Positions 24,582 to 32,833 of a stretch of 36,041 nucleotides of DNA are shown one piece after another. Under the pieces are notes generated by a model. That model saw only the letters and a list, made by a program, of their open reading frames with translations. It was not told the DNA's origin and did not search any database. The stretch lies in contig LNFH01000420.1 of assembly GCA_001464235.1 (NCBI GenBank), forward strand, positions 1 through 36,041. Direction: 5' to 3'. Numbering within the stretch: position 1 is the first letter of the stretch; each line of letters starts with the position of its first letter. Both the position numbers and the translations under genes were made by a program. Origin of the DNA: Rhizobiales bacterium Ga0077556 (GTDB lineage Bacteria; Pseudomonadota; Alphaproteobacteria; Rhizobiales; Phreatobacteraceae).

Positions 24582-25700
24582 TCAGGTACCGGCCTTCTTG
24601 CTGATGACGGTGACGCAATGGACGTAGTCCATGGCGTGACCGGCGGGATTGGCGGCGACCTCGGCCTCATAGGCACCGTAGAAGGCGTCGACGATGGCGG
24701 CGCGCTCGGACGCCGGCCGGCGCGGGTCGAGCGCCCCGGCGAACACCGTCTCCGACCAGGAGCGCAGCGTCGGCACATAGGCGTGGGCGAAGGCGGCAGC
24801 GTCGCCGTGGCGGGCGAAGTCGGCCGCGTAGGGGCATGCCGTCACGGTGGTGGAGATATGGTCGAGGACGAGGCCGGCCTTCGAGACCGCCGATCCGGCG
24901 TCGCGGAACGGCGCGGCGAACTCGTCCGGCGTCTTGTAGAACTGCTGGAAGGTCGCGCCGCGATACTCCGCTTCGGTGATGCGCCCCTTCGTCCACAGCT
25001 CCCGCCAGTGGCGGGCGAATTCGTCGAACATGTTCACGCCGCCCGTGTTGCCGAGATAGCGGCCCTGCTCGTCGGCGCAGAAATTGGCGAGGACCAGCTT
25101 GCCGCCCGGCGCGAGTTCGCGGGCGCGGGCGAGCAGGATCGTGTCCCAGTCCTCCATGGCCTGACGGCGGAACAGGGCCTGTTCCTCGGGCGTCGCGCCC
25201 ACCGCCTGGACGTGGTCGGCGATGAGGCCGGGGCGCTTGCTCAGCCAGTGCATGGCGGTGGCGGAGAAGCCGAGATGGAGCGTGCCGTCGGGCACGATCT
25301 GCCGGTAGAAACTGGTGCCGGAGCCGAGGATGTAGAGGTTCGGCGTGTCGGCGAGGGGCGACTGCGCCTGGTCGCCGAGTAGCCCCTGGGTGAGGCGGAA
25401 CAGGGCCGAGAAGTCGTTGTGCGGCAGGTCGGTATAGGTGACCTGGATGGCCCGGCCCGGCGCCCGCCGACGGACCGCCTCGACGAGGCGCCGCATCATG
25501 TCGAGGGAGGTGCCGCCGTCGGCGGCGCCATAGTCGCAGACCGAGAAGGCGGTTTCCGCCGCCTCCAGCGCCATGGATCCGAGCGCCTCGACCACGAGAT
25601 CGCCGGCCTTGTCGATGACGGCCTTGGCCCCCACCGTATTGGAGGAATAGTAGCCGGCGCCGCGCATCGCGATCACCTGGGCGGAAGCCTTGCCTGCCAT
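24582..25700 (-). CDS. SABATH-type SAM-dependent carboxyl methyltransferase
   Basis: Protein of 372 residues that resembles plant salicylate/jasmonate carboxyl methyltransferases (Methyltransf_7). The SABATH order of motifs is clear: AMRGAGYYSSNTVGAK near residues 12-27, the SAM-binding VCDYGAADGGTSLDM, TDLPHNDFSALF, the SFYRQIVPDGTLHLGFS segment and the AMHWLSKRPG substrate region. It should methylate a small carboxylic acid. I chose the ATG at 25700 because AGGGGA sits six bases before it; an ATG at 25706 is too close to that site. It is probably co-expressed with the DUF3726 gene 88 bases upstream. Its substrate is unknown. Confidence 0.85.
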   Translation of the reverse strand: MAGKASAQVIAMRGAGYYSSNTVGAKAVIDKAGDLVVEALGSMALEAAETAFSVCDYGAADGGTSLDMMRRLVEAVRRRAPGRAIQVTYTDLPHNDFSALFRLTQGLLGDQAQSPLADTPNLYILGSGTSFYRQIVPDGTLHLGFSATAMHWLSKRPGLIADHVQAVGATPEEQALFRRQAMEDWDTILLARARELAPGGKLVLANFCADEQGRYLGNTGGVNMFDEFARHWRELWTKGRITEAEYRGATFQQFYKTPDEFAAPFRDAGSAVSKAGLVLDHISTTVTACPYAADFARHGDAAAFAHAYVPTLRSWSETVFAGALDPRRPASERAAIVDAFYGAYEAEVAANPAGHAMDYVHCVTVISKKAGT

Positions 25701-25788
25701 GCGCATTCCCCTACGTGCGGCTGCCGGAGAACAGCCTATCTGCAATGAACCCCGACGCAACGCGAAAACATCTGCGGTATTCTCCGGA

Positions 25789-26169
25789 TCAGTCGTTGTC
25801 GGTCAGTCCCGCCCCGGCCCCCAGGACGCGCGAGCGCGCCGAGGCCGGCACATAGGTGCGGGCGGCCAGCGCATCGAGCGCGGCGATGACGTCGGCCGGG
25901 ACGGCGGCACGGGTGAAGGCGCCCTCCCCGGCTGCCGCGACGGCGGCCTCGGCACGGTCGAGAGCGGAGGCTTCCACGGCCGGGTCGCCATAGGCGGGGC
26001 CGTCGAGCGCGAGAACCAGGGCCGGCCAGTCGGCGCCGGCGCGTGCGAGGCGGCGCGCGGCGCGCCCGATCTCTTCGGCGCCGCCCCAGGAGAGCCCCGC
26101 CCCCCGCGCCGCCTTGGCGGCGAGCGTCTCCACCTCGTTCAGGGAGAGATCGACAGGCACGGCACTCAC
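25789..26169 (-). CDS. DUF3726 family protein
   Basis: Small protein of 126 residues, mostly helical and alanine-rich. The N-terminal LSLNEVETLAAKAARGAGLSWGGAEEIGRAARRLA is the hallmark of DUF3726, which has no assigned function. The start is a GTG at 26169, seven bases after GAGGG and 10 bases after the stop of the 550-residue gene; a second GTG lies at 26165. In its family it tends to accompany a malate/L-lactate-type dehydrogenase, as here. It may be a chaperone or accessory protein for that enzyme, but this is inference. Confidence 0.75.
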   Translation of the reverse strand: MSAVPVDLSLNEVETLAAKAARGAGLSWGGAEEIGRAARRLARAGADWPALVLALDGPAYGDPAVEASALDRAEAAVAAAGEGAFTRAAVPADVIAALDALAARTYVPASARSRVLGAGAGLTDND

Positions 26170-26179
26170 GACGGAACCC

Positions 26180-27832
26180 TCACGATGCCATGCGCTCCGC
26201 CGTCGCGCGGCAGATCTCGTCCGGGAACGGCGCATCGGCGAAGAGGGCGATGCGCAACCATCGGTCCGAGCGCGGATCGAAGCGGCTGGCGCCGAAGAAG
26301 GCGAGCTTGGCGCGCAGGAGATCGACGGGACGCATCGTGGCGGCGACGAGATTGTCGCGCACCTCGGCATAGGGATGGACGAGCGCGATCTGCGCCCGCC
26401 GCACCACGTGGCGGAAGGCCGGCCGTCGCATGAGGAAGGCGGCGACGCTGTCGCCCGCGGGCGTCGCGGTGAGAGCATCGATGAGCCGGCTCACGTCCCG
26501 GGCCACGGCGAGAGGCTGCTCGCGGTCGGCCCCCTCCTCCGCCTGCCGTTCGCCGAGCCGCGGCTCTAGCTTTTCCTCCGAGACGTACCAGAAGCGGGCC
26601 TCGCTCGCGGGATCGGCAAAGTCGAAGCGCCTGACCCAGGCATAGGTCTCCGCGAGCCTCGCGCGGAAATCGCCGACGCTCATCCGCCCGTCGATGGGGA
26701 AGACCGCGTCCTCGTCGGCGTCCATCGTGTCGGCGAGATCGTCGACCAGCGCGCCGTTGGGCTCGAGGATGAGCGCGACGACGGCCTCCTGCCCCTCCAT
26801 GGAGAGGTTCGTTTCGGCATGACGGTAGAGCGCGTCCCATGGCGCGGGGCCGGCGAGGAGCGGACCGGCGACAGTCGCGAGGGTGTCGAGATCGCCGGCG
26901 AGCCCGGCGATCCGCGGCGCTTGGACGGGATCGTCGGTGTGCCAGCGGGCCACGGTGGAGCGCATCGCCGCCAGCGCCGCATGGAAGTCCGCCTGCTGCC
27001 TTGCCGAGGCGGCGGGCACCGCGCGCACCCGCGCCAGCGCCGTTTCGCGCGCGCAGAACCAGCGATGGACCAGAAGGGGGTGGCGGACGAGGAAGGGCGC
27101 CATGCCGAGGCCGGTCGAATTGCCGACGCCGAGGCTGCGGCGCAGCGCCGGCTCGAGCCGCACGGCGCGATCGCCACCGCGGGCGGCAGCCACGTGCTCG
27201 ACGAGGTCGAGGGTGAAGGTGCGGATGAGCCAGACGGCCAGCATCTCGGCGCGGAACGGGCCGGCGAGTTCGGGACGGCCGGCGATCCGGTCGCGGTCGG
27301 CGATGCCGAACTTGCCGTTGCCGTAGACGGCCGTCGTGCGCATCAGGTAGCCGACGCCCGCGAGGAGCGCCGCGTCCGGCTGCCGGCCCTCGGCGAGGCT
27401 GTCGGCGACATGGGCGAAGAGGCGGACGCTCTTGTTGGCGCGGGCGAGCACGAGGTCGCGCTCGGTGAAGCGGCCGGCCTCCTGGCGAGGCGCGTTGGCG
27501 CGCAGCCGCTCGACCTCGGCGGCCGTGGGCACGCCGTCGTAGAGCACGTAGCTGGTGTCCCAGGCCTCGGCGATGACGCGGTCGGTGCGCATCTCGTCGG
27601 CGAGCGGCGTCGAGAAGGCGACGAGCGAATAGGTGTTGCGGGGCGAGGACACGGTCAGAACCGCATGGCCGTACCCCTCCGCATCGATCTCCCAGGCGGT
27701 GCGGGCATAGGTCCAGCCCTCCGCCTCGATGCGCCGCAGGAGGGCGCGCAGGAAGCTCAGCCGGGTGGGATGGGCGGCGCCGAGCCGCTCCAGCGTCATC
27801 ACCGCATCGGGCGAGCGGAGCGCGAGGGTCAT
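26180..27832 (-). CDS. Uncharacterised 550-residue protein
   Basis: Soluble, helix-rich protein of 550 residues with no signal, membrane segment or motif I recognise. The first 110 residues contain beta-strand-like stretches (GHAVLTVSSPRNTYSLVAFST); the remainder is mostly helical. Conserved-looking patches are NKSVRLFAHVADSLAEG, MRTTAVYGNGKFGIADRDRI and GVGNSTGLGMAPFLVRHPLL. The ATG at 27832 overlaps the stop of the dehydrogenase gene (ATGA), and the DUF3726 gene follows 10 bases after its end. The three are therefore a tightly coupled unit. The real frame was chosen by that coupling and by the balanced amino acid composition against arginine-rich frames on the other phases. Confidence 0.8.
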   Translation of the reverse strand: MTLALRSPDAVMTLERLGAAHPTRLSFLRALLRRIEAEGWTYARTAWEIDAEGYGHAVLTVSSPRNTYSLVAFSTPLADEMRTDRVIAEAWDTSYVLYDGVPTAAEVERLRANAPRQEAGRFTERDLVLARANKSVRLFAHVADSLAEGRQPDAALLAGVGYLMRTTAVYGNGKFGIADRDRIAGRPELAGPFRAEMLAVWLIRTFTLDLVEHVAAARGGDRAVRLEPALRRSLGVGNSTGLGMAPFLVRHPLLVHRWFCARETALARVRAVPAASARQQADFHAALAAMRSTVARWHTDDPVQAPRIAGLAGDLDTLATVAGPLLAGPAPWDALYRHAETNLSMEGQEAVVALILEPNGALVDDLADTMDADEDAVFPIDGRMSVGDFRARLAETYAWVRRFDFADPASEARFWYVSEEKLEPRLGERQAEEGADREQPLAVARDVSRLIDALTATPAGDSVAAFLMRRPAFRHVVRRAQIALVHPYAEVRDNLVAATMRPVDLLRAKLAFFGASRFDPRSDRWLRIALFADAPFPDEICRATAERMAS

Positions 27833-28839
27833 GCGCCCTGCCCCGCGAGGCGCAGCAGCATGGCCTCGGTCGTCTCGTCCACCTCGACACCCTCCGCGGC
27901 GATGCGGGCCCGTGCCGCCGCGCGCCGGCCACCCGGCAGCAGGCCGCCTGTCTCGGCACCGAGCGCCTCCACCACCACGGCGAGGCGGTCGGCGAAGAAG
28001 CCGCCGGAGGAGATGTCGGGCGCCAGGGCGATGAAGAACTGGCCGGTCTTCGGCGGCCCGCCGGCGGGCCCGGAGAAGGGACTCGCCTGGATGCCCGGTG
28101 TCGCACCGGCGAGGCAGGCGGCGAAGACCTCGACGAGAAGCGCCGCGCCCACACCCTTGTAGCCGCCGGACGGGACCATCGTGCCCTTGAGGCCCGCGGC
28201 CGCATCGGTCGTCGGCTTGCCGTCGGCGTCCAGCGCCCAGCCCTCGGGGATCGCCTCGCCGGACTTGGACCGCTTGATGACCTCGCTCTTGGCGATGACG
28301 CTGGCGCTCTGGTCGATGACGAAGCGCGCACCGCCCTTGCCGTCGGGCACGGCGAGCGACCAGGGATTGGTGCCGAGCACCGCCTTGCGGCCACCCCAGG
28401 GCGCGATGGAGGCCGGCGCATTGGTGAAGCCGAGGCCGACCAGTCCCGCCTCGGCGATGCGCTCGGTATGATAGGCGAGGATGCCGCAATTGTAGGAGTT
28501 GCGGATGGCGAGGCTGGCGATGCCCTGGCTGCGGGCGGTATCGATCAGCGCCGGCAGGCCGAGATCGATGGCGGCGTGGGCGAAGCCGGAACCGGCATCG
28601 ACGACGAGGCTGGCGGGCGCCGGACGCGAGAACACGGGCTCGGCGCCGCCGATGACCTTGCCGCAGGTCAGATGCTCGCAATAGACCGGGAGGTACATGA
28701 GGCCATGGGACCGGATGCCGTCGCGCTCGGCCCCGGCGAGGCCCGCCGCCAGCGCCGCCGCCTGCGTCTCGCTCGCACCATGCCGGCGAAGCGCCGCGGC
28801 GGCGAGGGTCTCGATGGCATCGACGGTCATGCGCGGCAT
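27829..28839 (-). CDS. Malate/L-lactate/ureidoglycolate-type dehydrogenase (Ldh_2 family)
   Basis: NAD(P)-dependent dehydrogenase of 336 residues. Ldh_2 features are clear: GAERDGIRSHGLMYLPVYCEHL near residues 35-56 with the catalytic-region histidine, NSYNCGILAYHTERIAEAGLVGL, and APWGGRKAVLGTNPWSLAVP at the cofactor site. Later segments GTMVPSGGYKGVGAALLVEVFAACLAGA and SGGFFADR also match. The family reduces or oxidises 2-oxo/2-hydroxy acids (malate, lactate, sulfolactate, ureidoglycolate) or reduces cyclic imines. The ATG at 28839 was used; one at 28830 would also work. It begins the three-gene coupled unit with the 550-residue and DUF3726 proteins. Confidence 0.88.
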   Translation of the reverse strand: MPRMTVDAIETLAAAALRRHGASETQAAALAAGLAGAERDGIRSHGLMYLPVYCEHLTCGKVIGGAEPVFSRPAPASLVVDAGSGFAHAAIDLGLPALIDTARSQGIASLAIRNSYNCGILAYHTERIAEAGLVGLGFTNAPASIAPWGGRKAVLGTNPWSLAVPDGKGGARFVIDQSASVIAKSEVIKRSKSGEAIPEGWALDADGKPTTDAAAGLKGTMVPSGGYKGVGAALLVEVFAACLAGATPGIQASPFSGPAGGPPKTGQFFIALAPDISSGGFFADRLAVVVEALGAETGGLLPGGRRAAARARIAAEGVEVDETTEAMLLRLAGQGA

Positions 28840-28927
28840 ATGCAGTCCTCACCCGTGTCGGCCCGCAGGGCCCTTGCCCGCGGCCGCGCCAGGGCGCTGC
28901 CGCGTCCATGCACGCTTCAGGCCAACC

Positions 28928-29917
28928 TCACCCGGACCCGAGCGTCCGCCTGAGAAAGGCCATCCAGTTCTCGCCCATGATGCCGTCCACCTCGTCCTGC
29001 GCAAAGCCCGCGGCCCGCAGCGCCGCGGCGATGCCCGGAAAATCGGCATTGGAGCGAAACCAGGCAGGCTGGGCCGGGAAGACCGGCGGTCCGTTCGGAT
29101 TGGACGCGGTCTCGAAGGTCCAGCGACCGTCGCGCATCCAGGCGACGGCGGAGTCCGGCCTGTCCTGGCAGAGGTCCGAGCCGATGCCGATCCGGTGCGG
29201 TCCGATCTGCTGGGCGAGCCGCGCCGCCATGGCGGCGAAGTCGGCAAGCGTGCAGGCGGAGCCGCCGGCCATGTGATGGGGATAGAGAGACAGGCCGAGG
29301 AGACCGTCATGGGCCTTGAGCGCGTCGATCACCCGGTCGGAGACGTTGCGCGGGGTGTCGCGCCACCAGCGCGGATTGGCGTGGGAGACGGTGACCGGCC
29401 TTGCCGAGCGCTCGATCGCCTCGACGGTCGTGCGCTCGCCGGCATGGGACATGTCGATGACCATGCCGAGGCGGTTCATCTCGGTGATGACCTCGCGGCC
29501 CATCCGGGTGATGCCGCCGTCCTCGTATTCCTGCCAGCCGGCGCCGAGCAGAGACTGGTTGTTGTAGGTCAGTTGGAGGAAGGAGAGGCCACAGTCGCGC
29601 AGCACCTCGAGGAGGCCGAGATCCGCCTCGATCGGCGACGGGTTCTGCATGCCGAAGAGGATGGCGGTGCGGCCGGACGCCTTGGCCGCCTCGATGTCGG
29701 CCATCGAACGCGCCCGGGCGATGAGGTCGCCATGGGCGGCGAAGCGGCGGTTCCAGGCGACGAGGAGATCGACCGTCTCGCGGAAATTCTCGTGATAGCC
29801 GACGGTGGCATGGACCACGTCGACGCCGCCGGCCCGCATCTCCTCGAAAATCCCCCGGGACCAGTTGGCATACTGGGCGCCGTCGACCACGAAGGGGCGG
29901 GATGCGGGAACCGGCAT
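28928..29917 (-). CDS. M19 (membrane dipeptidase) family protein with altered metal site
   Basis: TIM-barrel amidohydrolase of the renal dipeptidase family, 329 residues, without signal peptide. Two of the usual zinc histidines are present, H158 in DMSHAG and H179 in SHANPR, as is the late GSD (RIGIGSDLCQ). However the N-terminal His-x-Asp is replaced: the segment reads VVDGAQYANW, with A14 and Y16 in those places. The bridging glutamate is Q91 in FGMQNPSPIE. A subfamily with this signature exists in Hyphomicrobiales. It could use one metal or act on another substrate. The ATG at 29917 lacks a good ribosome site and a GTG at 29935 is possible. It heads the leftward gene set down to 20560. Confidence 0.85.
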   Translation of the reverse strand: MPVPASRPFVVDGAQYANWSRGIFEEMRAGGVDVVHATVGYHENFRETVDLLVAWNRRFAAHGDLIARARSMADIEAAKASGRTAILFGMQNPSPIEADLGLLEVLRDCGLSFLQLTYNNQSLLGAGWQEYEDGGITRMGREVITEMNRLGMVIDMSHAGERTTVEAIERSARPVTVSHANPRWWRDTPRNVSDRVIDALKAHDGLLGLSLYPHHMAGGSACTLADFAAMAARLAQQIGPHRIGIGSDLCQDRPDSAVAWMRDGRWTFETASNPNGPPVFPAQPAWFRSNADFPGIAAALRAAGFAQDEVDGIMGENWMAFLRRTLGSG

Positions 29918-30060
29918 GCAGGAGACCCGTTGCACTGGCGAGCGGTATTCTGACGCGACGTTAGACCAGGCCCGCGCGCGCGGACCAGTGCGCTGCCGGC
30001 GTGGCTGGTCCCGTGCCGGTGATACCCTCGCCTTCCCTGCAGGAGCATCAGGAGCGCCCC

Positions 30061-30606
30061 ATGGCTTCCCCGACCACCCCCTCCGACGTCATCGCCTTCT
30101 GGAAGGACGCAGGCCCCGACGCCTGGTTCACCAAGGACTCCGCCTTCGACGCCCGCTTTCGCGAGGCCTTCCTGGACGACCATTTCGCCGCGGCCCGGCG
30201 CGATCTCGACGGCTGGACCGAGAGCGCCGAAGGCATGCTGGCGCTGATGATCCTGCTCGACCAGTTTCCCCGCAACTGCTTTCGCGGCACCGGCCACATG
30301 TACGCCACCGACCCGCTCGCGCTCTCCTTCGCCCGGATCGCCGATACGCGCGGCGACGACGCGCGCATCGATCCGGCGCTCCGCGTGTTCCTCTACCTGC
30401 CCTATTCGCATTCGGAGGTGCTGGCCGACCAGGAGCGGGCGGTGGAGCTCAACCAGCGCATTGGCGCCCCGTATCTCGACCACGCCGTCGGTCACCGGAA
30501 CGTCGTCGCGCGCTTCGGCCGCTTCCCCCACCGCAACGCCCTGCTCGGGCGGGAGACGACGGCGGAGGAACGCGCCTTCCTCGCCGACGGAGGCTTCGCC
30601 GGCTGA
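30061..30606 (+). CDS. DUF924 family protein
   Basis: Cytoplasmic helical protein of 181 residues. DUF924 hallmarks are FWKDAGPDAWFTKDSAFDARFREAF near the start, LMILLDQFPRNCFRGTGHMYATDP in the middle, and FLYLPYSHSE followed by GRFPHRNALLGRETTAEE at the end. The family resembles a TPR-like helical bundle and has no established reaction. AGGAG stands before the ATG at 30061. It is divergent from the M19-type gene across 143 bases that must carry both promoters. Confidence 0.9.
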   Translation: MASPTTPSDVIAFWKDAGPDAWFTKDSAFDARFREAFLDDHFAAARRDLDGWTESAEGMLALMILLDQFPRNCFRGTGHMYATDPLALSFARIADTRGDDARIDPALRVFLYLPYSHSEVLADQERAVELNQRIGAPYLDHAVGHRNVVARFGRFPHRNALLGRETTAEERAFLADGGFAG

Positions 30607-30714
30607 GCGGCGCCGCCCTCGACAGCGCGGCCCCTTGCGTCTTTACTCGCGCCGCCACCGGTTCGCAGGTCGTCCCGCGGACGGCGTGGCCACGAACATT
30701 CCCGAGGAGACACC

Positions 30715-31113
30715 ATGGACATCCGCCGCTGCGGCTCGATCGATTCCCGCCGCCCCCCCGCCGACTGGTTCACCGGCAGCGTCTGGCAGGATCCCATCGT
30801 GGAGGCCGAGGCGCCGGCGCGCGTGCGCGCCGCGGTGGTGCGCTTCGACCCCGGCGCCCGTACCAACTGGCACACCCATCCGCTGGGCCAGACGCTCTAC
30901 GTGATCGAGGGCAGCGGCCTCGCGCAGACGCTCGGCGGACCGATCCAGGAGATCAGGGCCGGCGACACGGTGTGGATACCGCCGGGCGAAAAGCACTGGC
31001 ACGGCGCCGCTCCCGGCACCGCGATGACGCATATTGCCATCCACGAGGCGCTGGACGGCAAGCATGTCGACTGGATGGAGCCCGTCACCGACGCGCAGTA
31101 CCAGGCCCGGTGA
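30715..31113 (+). CDS. Manganese cupin, hydroxynitrile lyase-like
   Basis: Single-domain cupin of 132 residues. It closely follows the cupin hydroxynitrile lyase of Granulicella: PADWFTGSVWQDPI near the start, the metal site H53, H55 and Q59 in NWHTHPLGQTLYV, and H94 with H96 in PPGEKHWHGAAP, then TAMTHIAIHEALDGKHVDWMEPVTD. Those relatives bind manganese and split or form cyanohydrins, releasing cyanide. Most family members are untested and may have other roles. GAGGAGACACC precedes the ATG. The gene follows DUF924 after 108 bases. A physiological tie to the cyanate operon 11 kb away is only suggestive. Confidence 0.85.
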   Translation: MDIRRCGSIDSRRPPADWFTGSVWQDPIVEAEAPARVRAAVVRFDPGARTNWHTHPLGQTLYVIEGSGLAQTLGGPIQEIRAGDTVWIPPGEKHWHGAAPGTAMTHIAIHEALDGKHVDWMEPVTDAQYQAR

Positions 31114-31130
31114 GAGACGTCGGCCGCAGG

Positions 31131-31337
31131 CTAGTCGCCACTGCGGCCGTCGCCCTCGTCGACGTCGCGCGGCAGCGCCTCGTCGGGCTTGCGCGTCCGG
31201 TCGGGGACGCCGGCAGGCTGGTCGACCGCCTGCGCGGCGCCTCCGGCCGGCTTCTGGCCGCGGCGGGCGACGTCCCAGTGCGCCTGGTCGTCGAGGGTCT
31301 TGTCGTCCGTTCCGGTGAGGTCGCGCGTCTTGCTCAT
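31131..31337 (-). CDS. Small hydrophilic protein, function unknown
   Basis: Protein of 68 residues, strongly charged and probably disordered (MSKTRDLTGTDDKTLDDQAHWDVARRGQ, then Gly/Pro/Asp-rich). The ATG at 31337 follows GGGAG at good spacing and the frame ends with TAG, 18 bases from the convergent cupin gene. Similar short acidic proteins occur in Hyphomicrobiales without known role. The good ribosome site and even composition are the main support. Confidence 0.6.
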   Translation of the reverse strand: MSKTRDLTGTDDKTLDDQAHWDVARRGQKPAGGAAQAVDQPAGVPDRTRKPDEALPRDVDEGDGRSGD

Positions 31338-31474
31338 GGATCATCTCCCTGCTCAAGGGGGTAACAGCACCTGCCAGGCGCATGTTCCTACACCGGGTCG
31401 GCGGGGCCCGACCTTCTTGCGGCCGGGGCCGACCCGCCCGCCGGGAGATGCCTCTGACAGACAGGACGTTCTCG

Positions 31475-32833
31475 ATGGTCATGGCTGAAGATGGGGACGA
31501 CCGGCCCCGCCTGCGCGCCAGCGAGGCGGCCGCGCTCCTCTATATCGGCGCCCCGCTCGCCCTGTTCTTCGCGTGGTTCCTGCAGCCGGCCATCGGCCTG
31601 CCCTGTCTTGCCGGGCTCGCCTTCATCGCGTGGCGCATGCGCCACGCCGTGGACAGGCCGGAACCGACGTCGGTCGATCTGTGGCTGGTGAGCGTTGCCT
31701 TCGTCTGGACGCTTCTGGCGGGGATCTGGCCGATCGGGGGGCAAGGCCTCGACTGGCTGAAGCACTCCGCCGTGTTGAACCTGCTGGTCTCCGACGCCTG
31801 GCCCCCGATGTACGAGGGCCAGTATCTCCGCTACGTCGTCGGCTGGTATCTCATCCCCGCCGGCCTCGCCAAGGTGATGCCCGCCCAGCTCGAAGTGCTG
31901 GTGGGCCTGTGGACCTGTCTTGGAGTCTATCTGTCGCTCCGGCTCGTCACCAATGTGGCCGGGGTGCGCTTCGCGGCCGTCGTCTTTGTGCTCTTCAGCG
32001 GGGCCGACATCCTCGGATATCTGATCACCCAGTTCGCGATCATGCCGCTCCACTACGAGTGGTGGAGCGGGTGGGGACAGATTTCGTCCACCACCACGTC
32101 GCTGTTCTGGACCCCGCAGCACGCCATCCCCGGCTGGCTGATCATCGGCCTCGTCGTGGGGTCAAGGTTTCCGATCACGAGGATCGGAGGCGCGATCGGT
32201 GCCGCGGTGCTCCTGTGGTCACCGTTCACCGTCGCCGGGCTGGCGCCGTTCATGGTCTATCGATGGGCGCGGGACGGCCTGACCAGCCCTCTGACACTGA
32301 CCAACGTAGTGGGCGCCGCCATCGCGCTTCCCATTCTCGCCTATCTCACCAGCGGGATTGCCTCCGTCCCCGTCGCCTTCGCCTGGTCGACGCCTCAGTT
32401 CACCTGGGCGAAGTGGGCTCTTCTGATGCTGATCGAATGGGGCGTTCTGGCCGGGTTCCTGGCCCTCGCCCTGCGAGCGAAGCAGGAGCGCGCCCTGCTC
32501 GCCGTGGCGGCTGCGACGCTGGCCGTTCTTCCCTTCGCCTATGTCGGCGCGGTGAACGATCTGATGATGCGCGGGACGCAGCCTGCGGTCGCCGTGCTGG
32601 CCATCCTCTCGGCCATCGCCATCTCGCGACGGCCTGCTGCAGCCACCGGCGTGATCGCGGTTCTGTCGGTCGGAGCGGTGACCGCGTTTGCGGAGGTCGC
32701 GCGCAACGCGAAGAGCCCGAGGCACAGCGCCCCGTCCGTCACCCTGACCATGGCGATGCCGACACCGGATTTCCTGGTCCAGTACCTCGCCCCGCGGCCT
32801 TTCGGCATCAGGGACCGGGAGCCGCCGAGATAG
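31475..32833 (+). CDS. Polytopic inner-membrane protein, function unknown
   Basis: Membrane protein of 452 residues with about ten hydrophobic segments, for example ALLYIGAPLALFFAWFL and LWLVSVAFVWTLLAGIWPI. A first periplasm-sized loop holds GGQGLDWLKHSAVLNLLVSDAWPPMYEGQYLRY, and a later loop is HYEWWSGWGQISSTTTSLFWTPQHAIPGW. The aromatic-rich loops and the acidic residue after the first hairpin recall polyprenyl-phosphate-sugar glycosyltransferases or O-antigen-type proteins, but I cannot place it in a family. The ATG at 31475 follows AGGA; ATGs at 31448 and 31481 are alternatives. It stands alone, before the tRNA-Arg gene on the other strand. Confidence 0.7.
   Translation: MVMAEDGDDRPRLRASEAAALLYIGAPLALFFAWFLQPAIGLPCLAGLAFIAWRMRHAVDRPEPTSVDLWLVSVAFVWTLLAGIWPIGGQGLDWLKHSAVLNLLVSDAWPPMYEGQYLRYVVGWYLIPAGLAKVMPAQLEVLVGLWTCLGVYLSLRLVTNVAGVRFAAVVFVLFSGADILGYLITQFAIMPLHYEWWSGWGQISSTTTSLFWTPQHAIPGWLIIGLVVGSRFPITRIGGAIGAAVLLWSPFTVAGLAPFMVYRWARDGLTSPLTLTNVVGAAIALPILAYLTSGIASVPVAFAWSTPQFTWAKWALLMLIEWGVLAGFLALALRAKQERALLAVAAATLAVLPFAYVGAVNDLMMRGTQPAVAVLAILSAIAISRRPAAATGVIAVLSVGAVTAFAEVARNAKSPRHSAPSVTLTMAMPTPDFLVQYLAPRPFGIRDREPPR

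Noticed and set aside
26166-28909. Frames of 751 and 909 codons on the minus strand across the dehydrogenase and the 550-residue gene
   Set aside because: The first is an arginine- and proline-rich shifted frame. The second extends the 550-residue protein backward through the dehydrogenase gene in another phase. The ATGA overlap at 27829-27832 fixes the true start.
29972-29983. CCGCGCGCGCGG alternating palindrome between the M19 and DUF924 genes
   Set aside because: Such runs are common by chance at this GC content. It could form Z-DNA but nothing supports a role.
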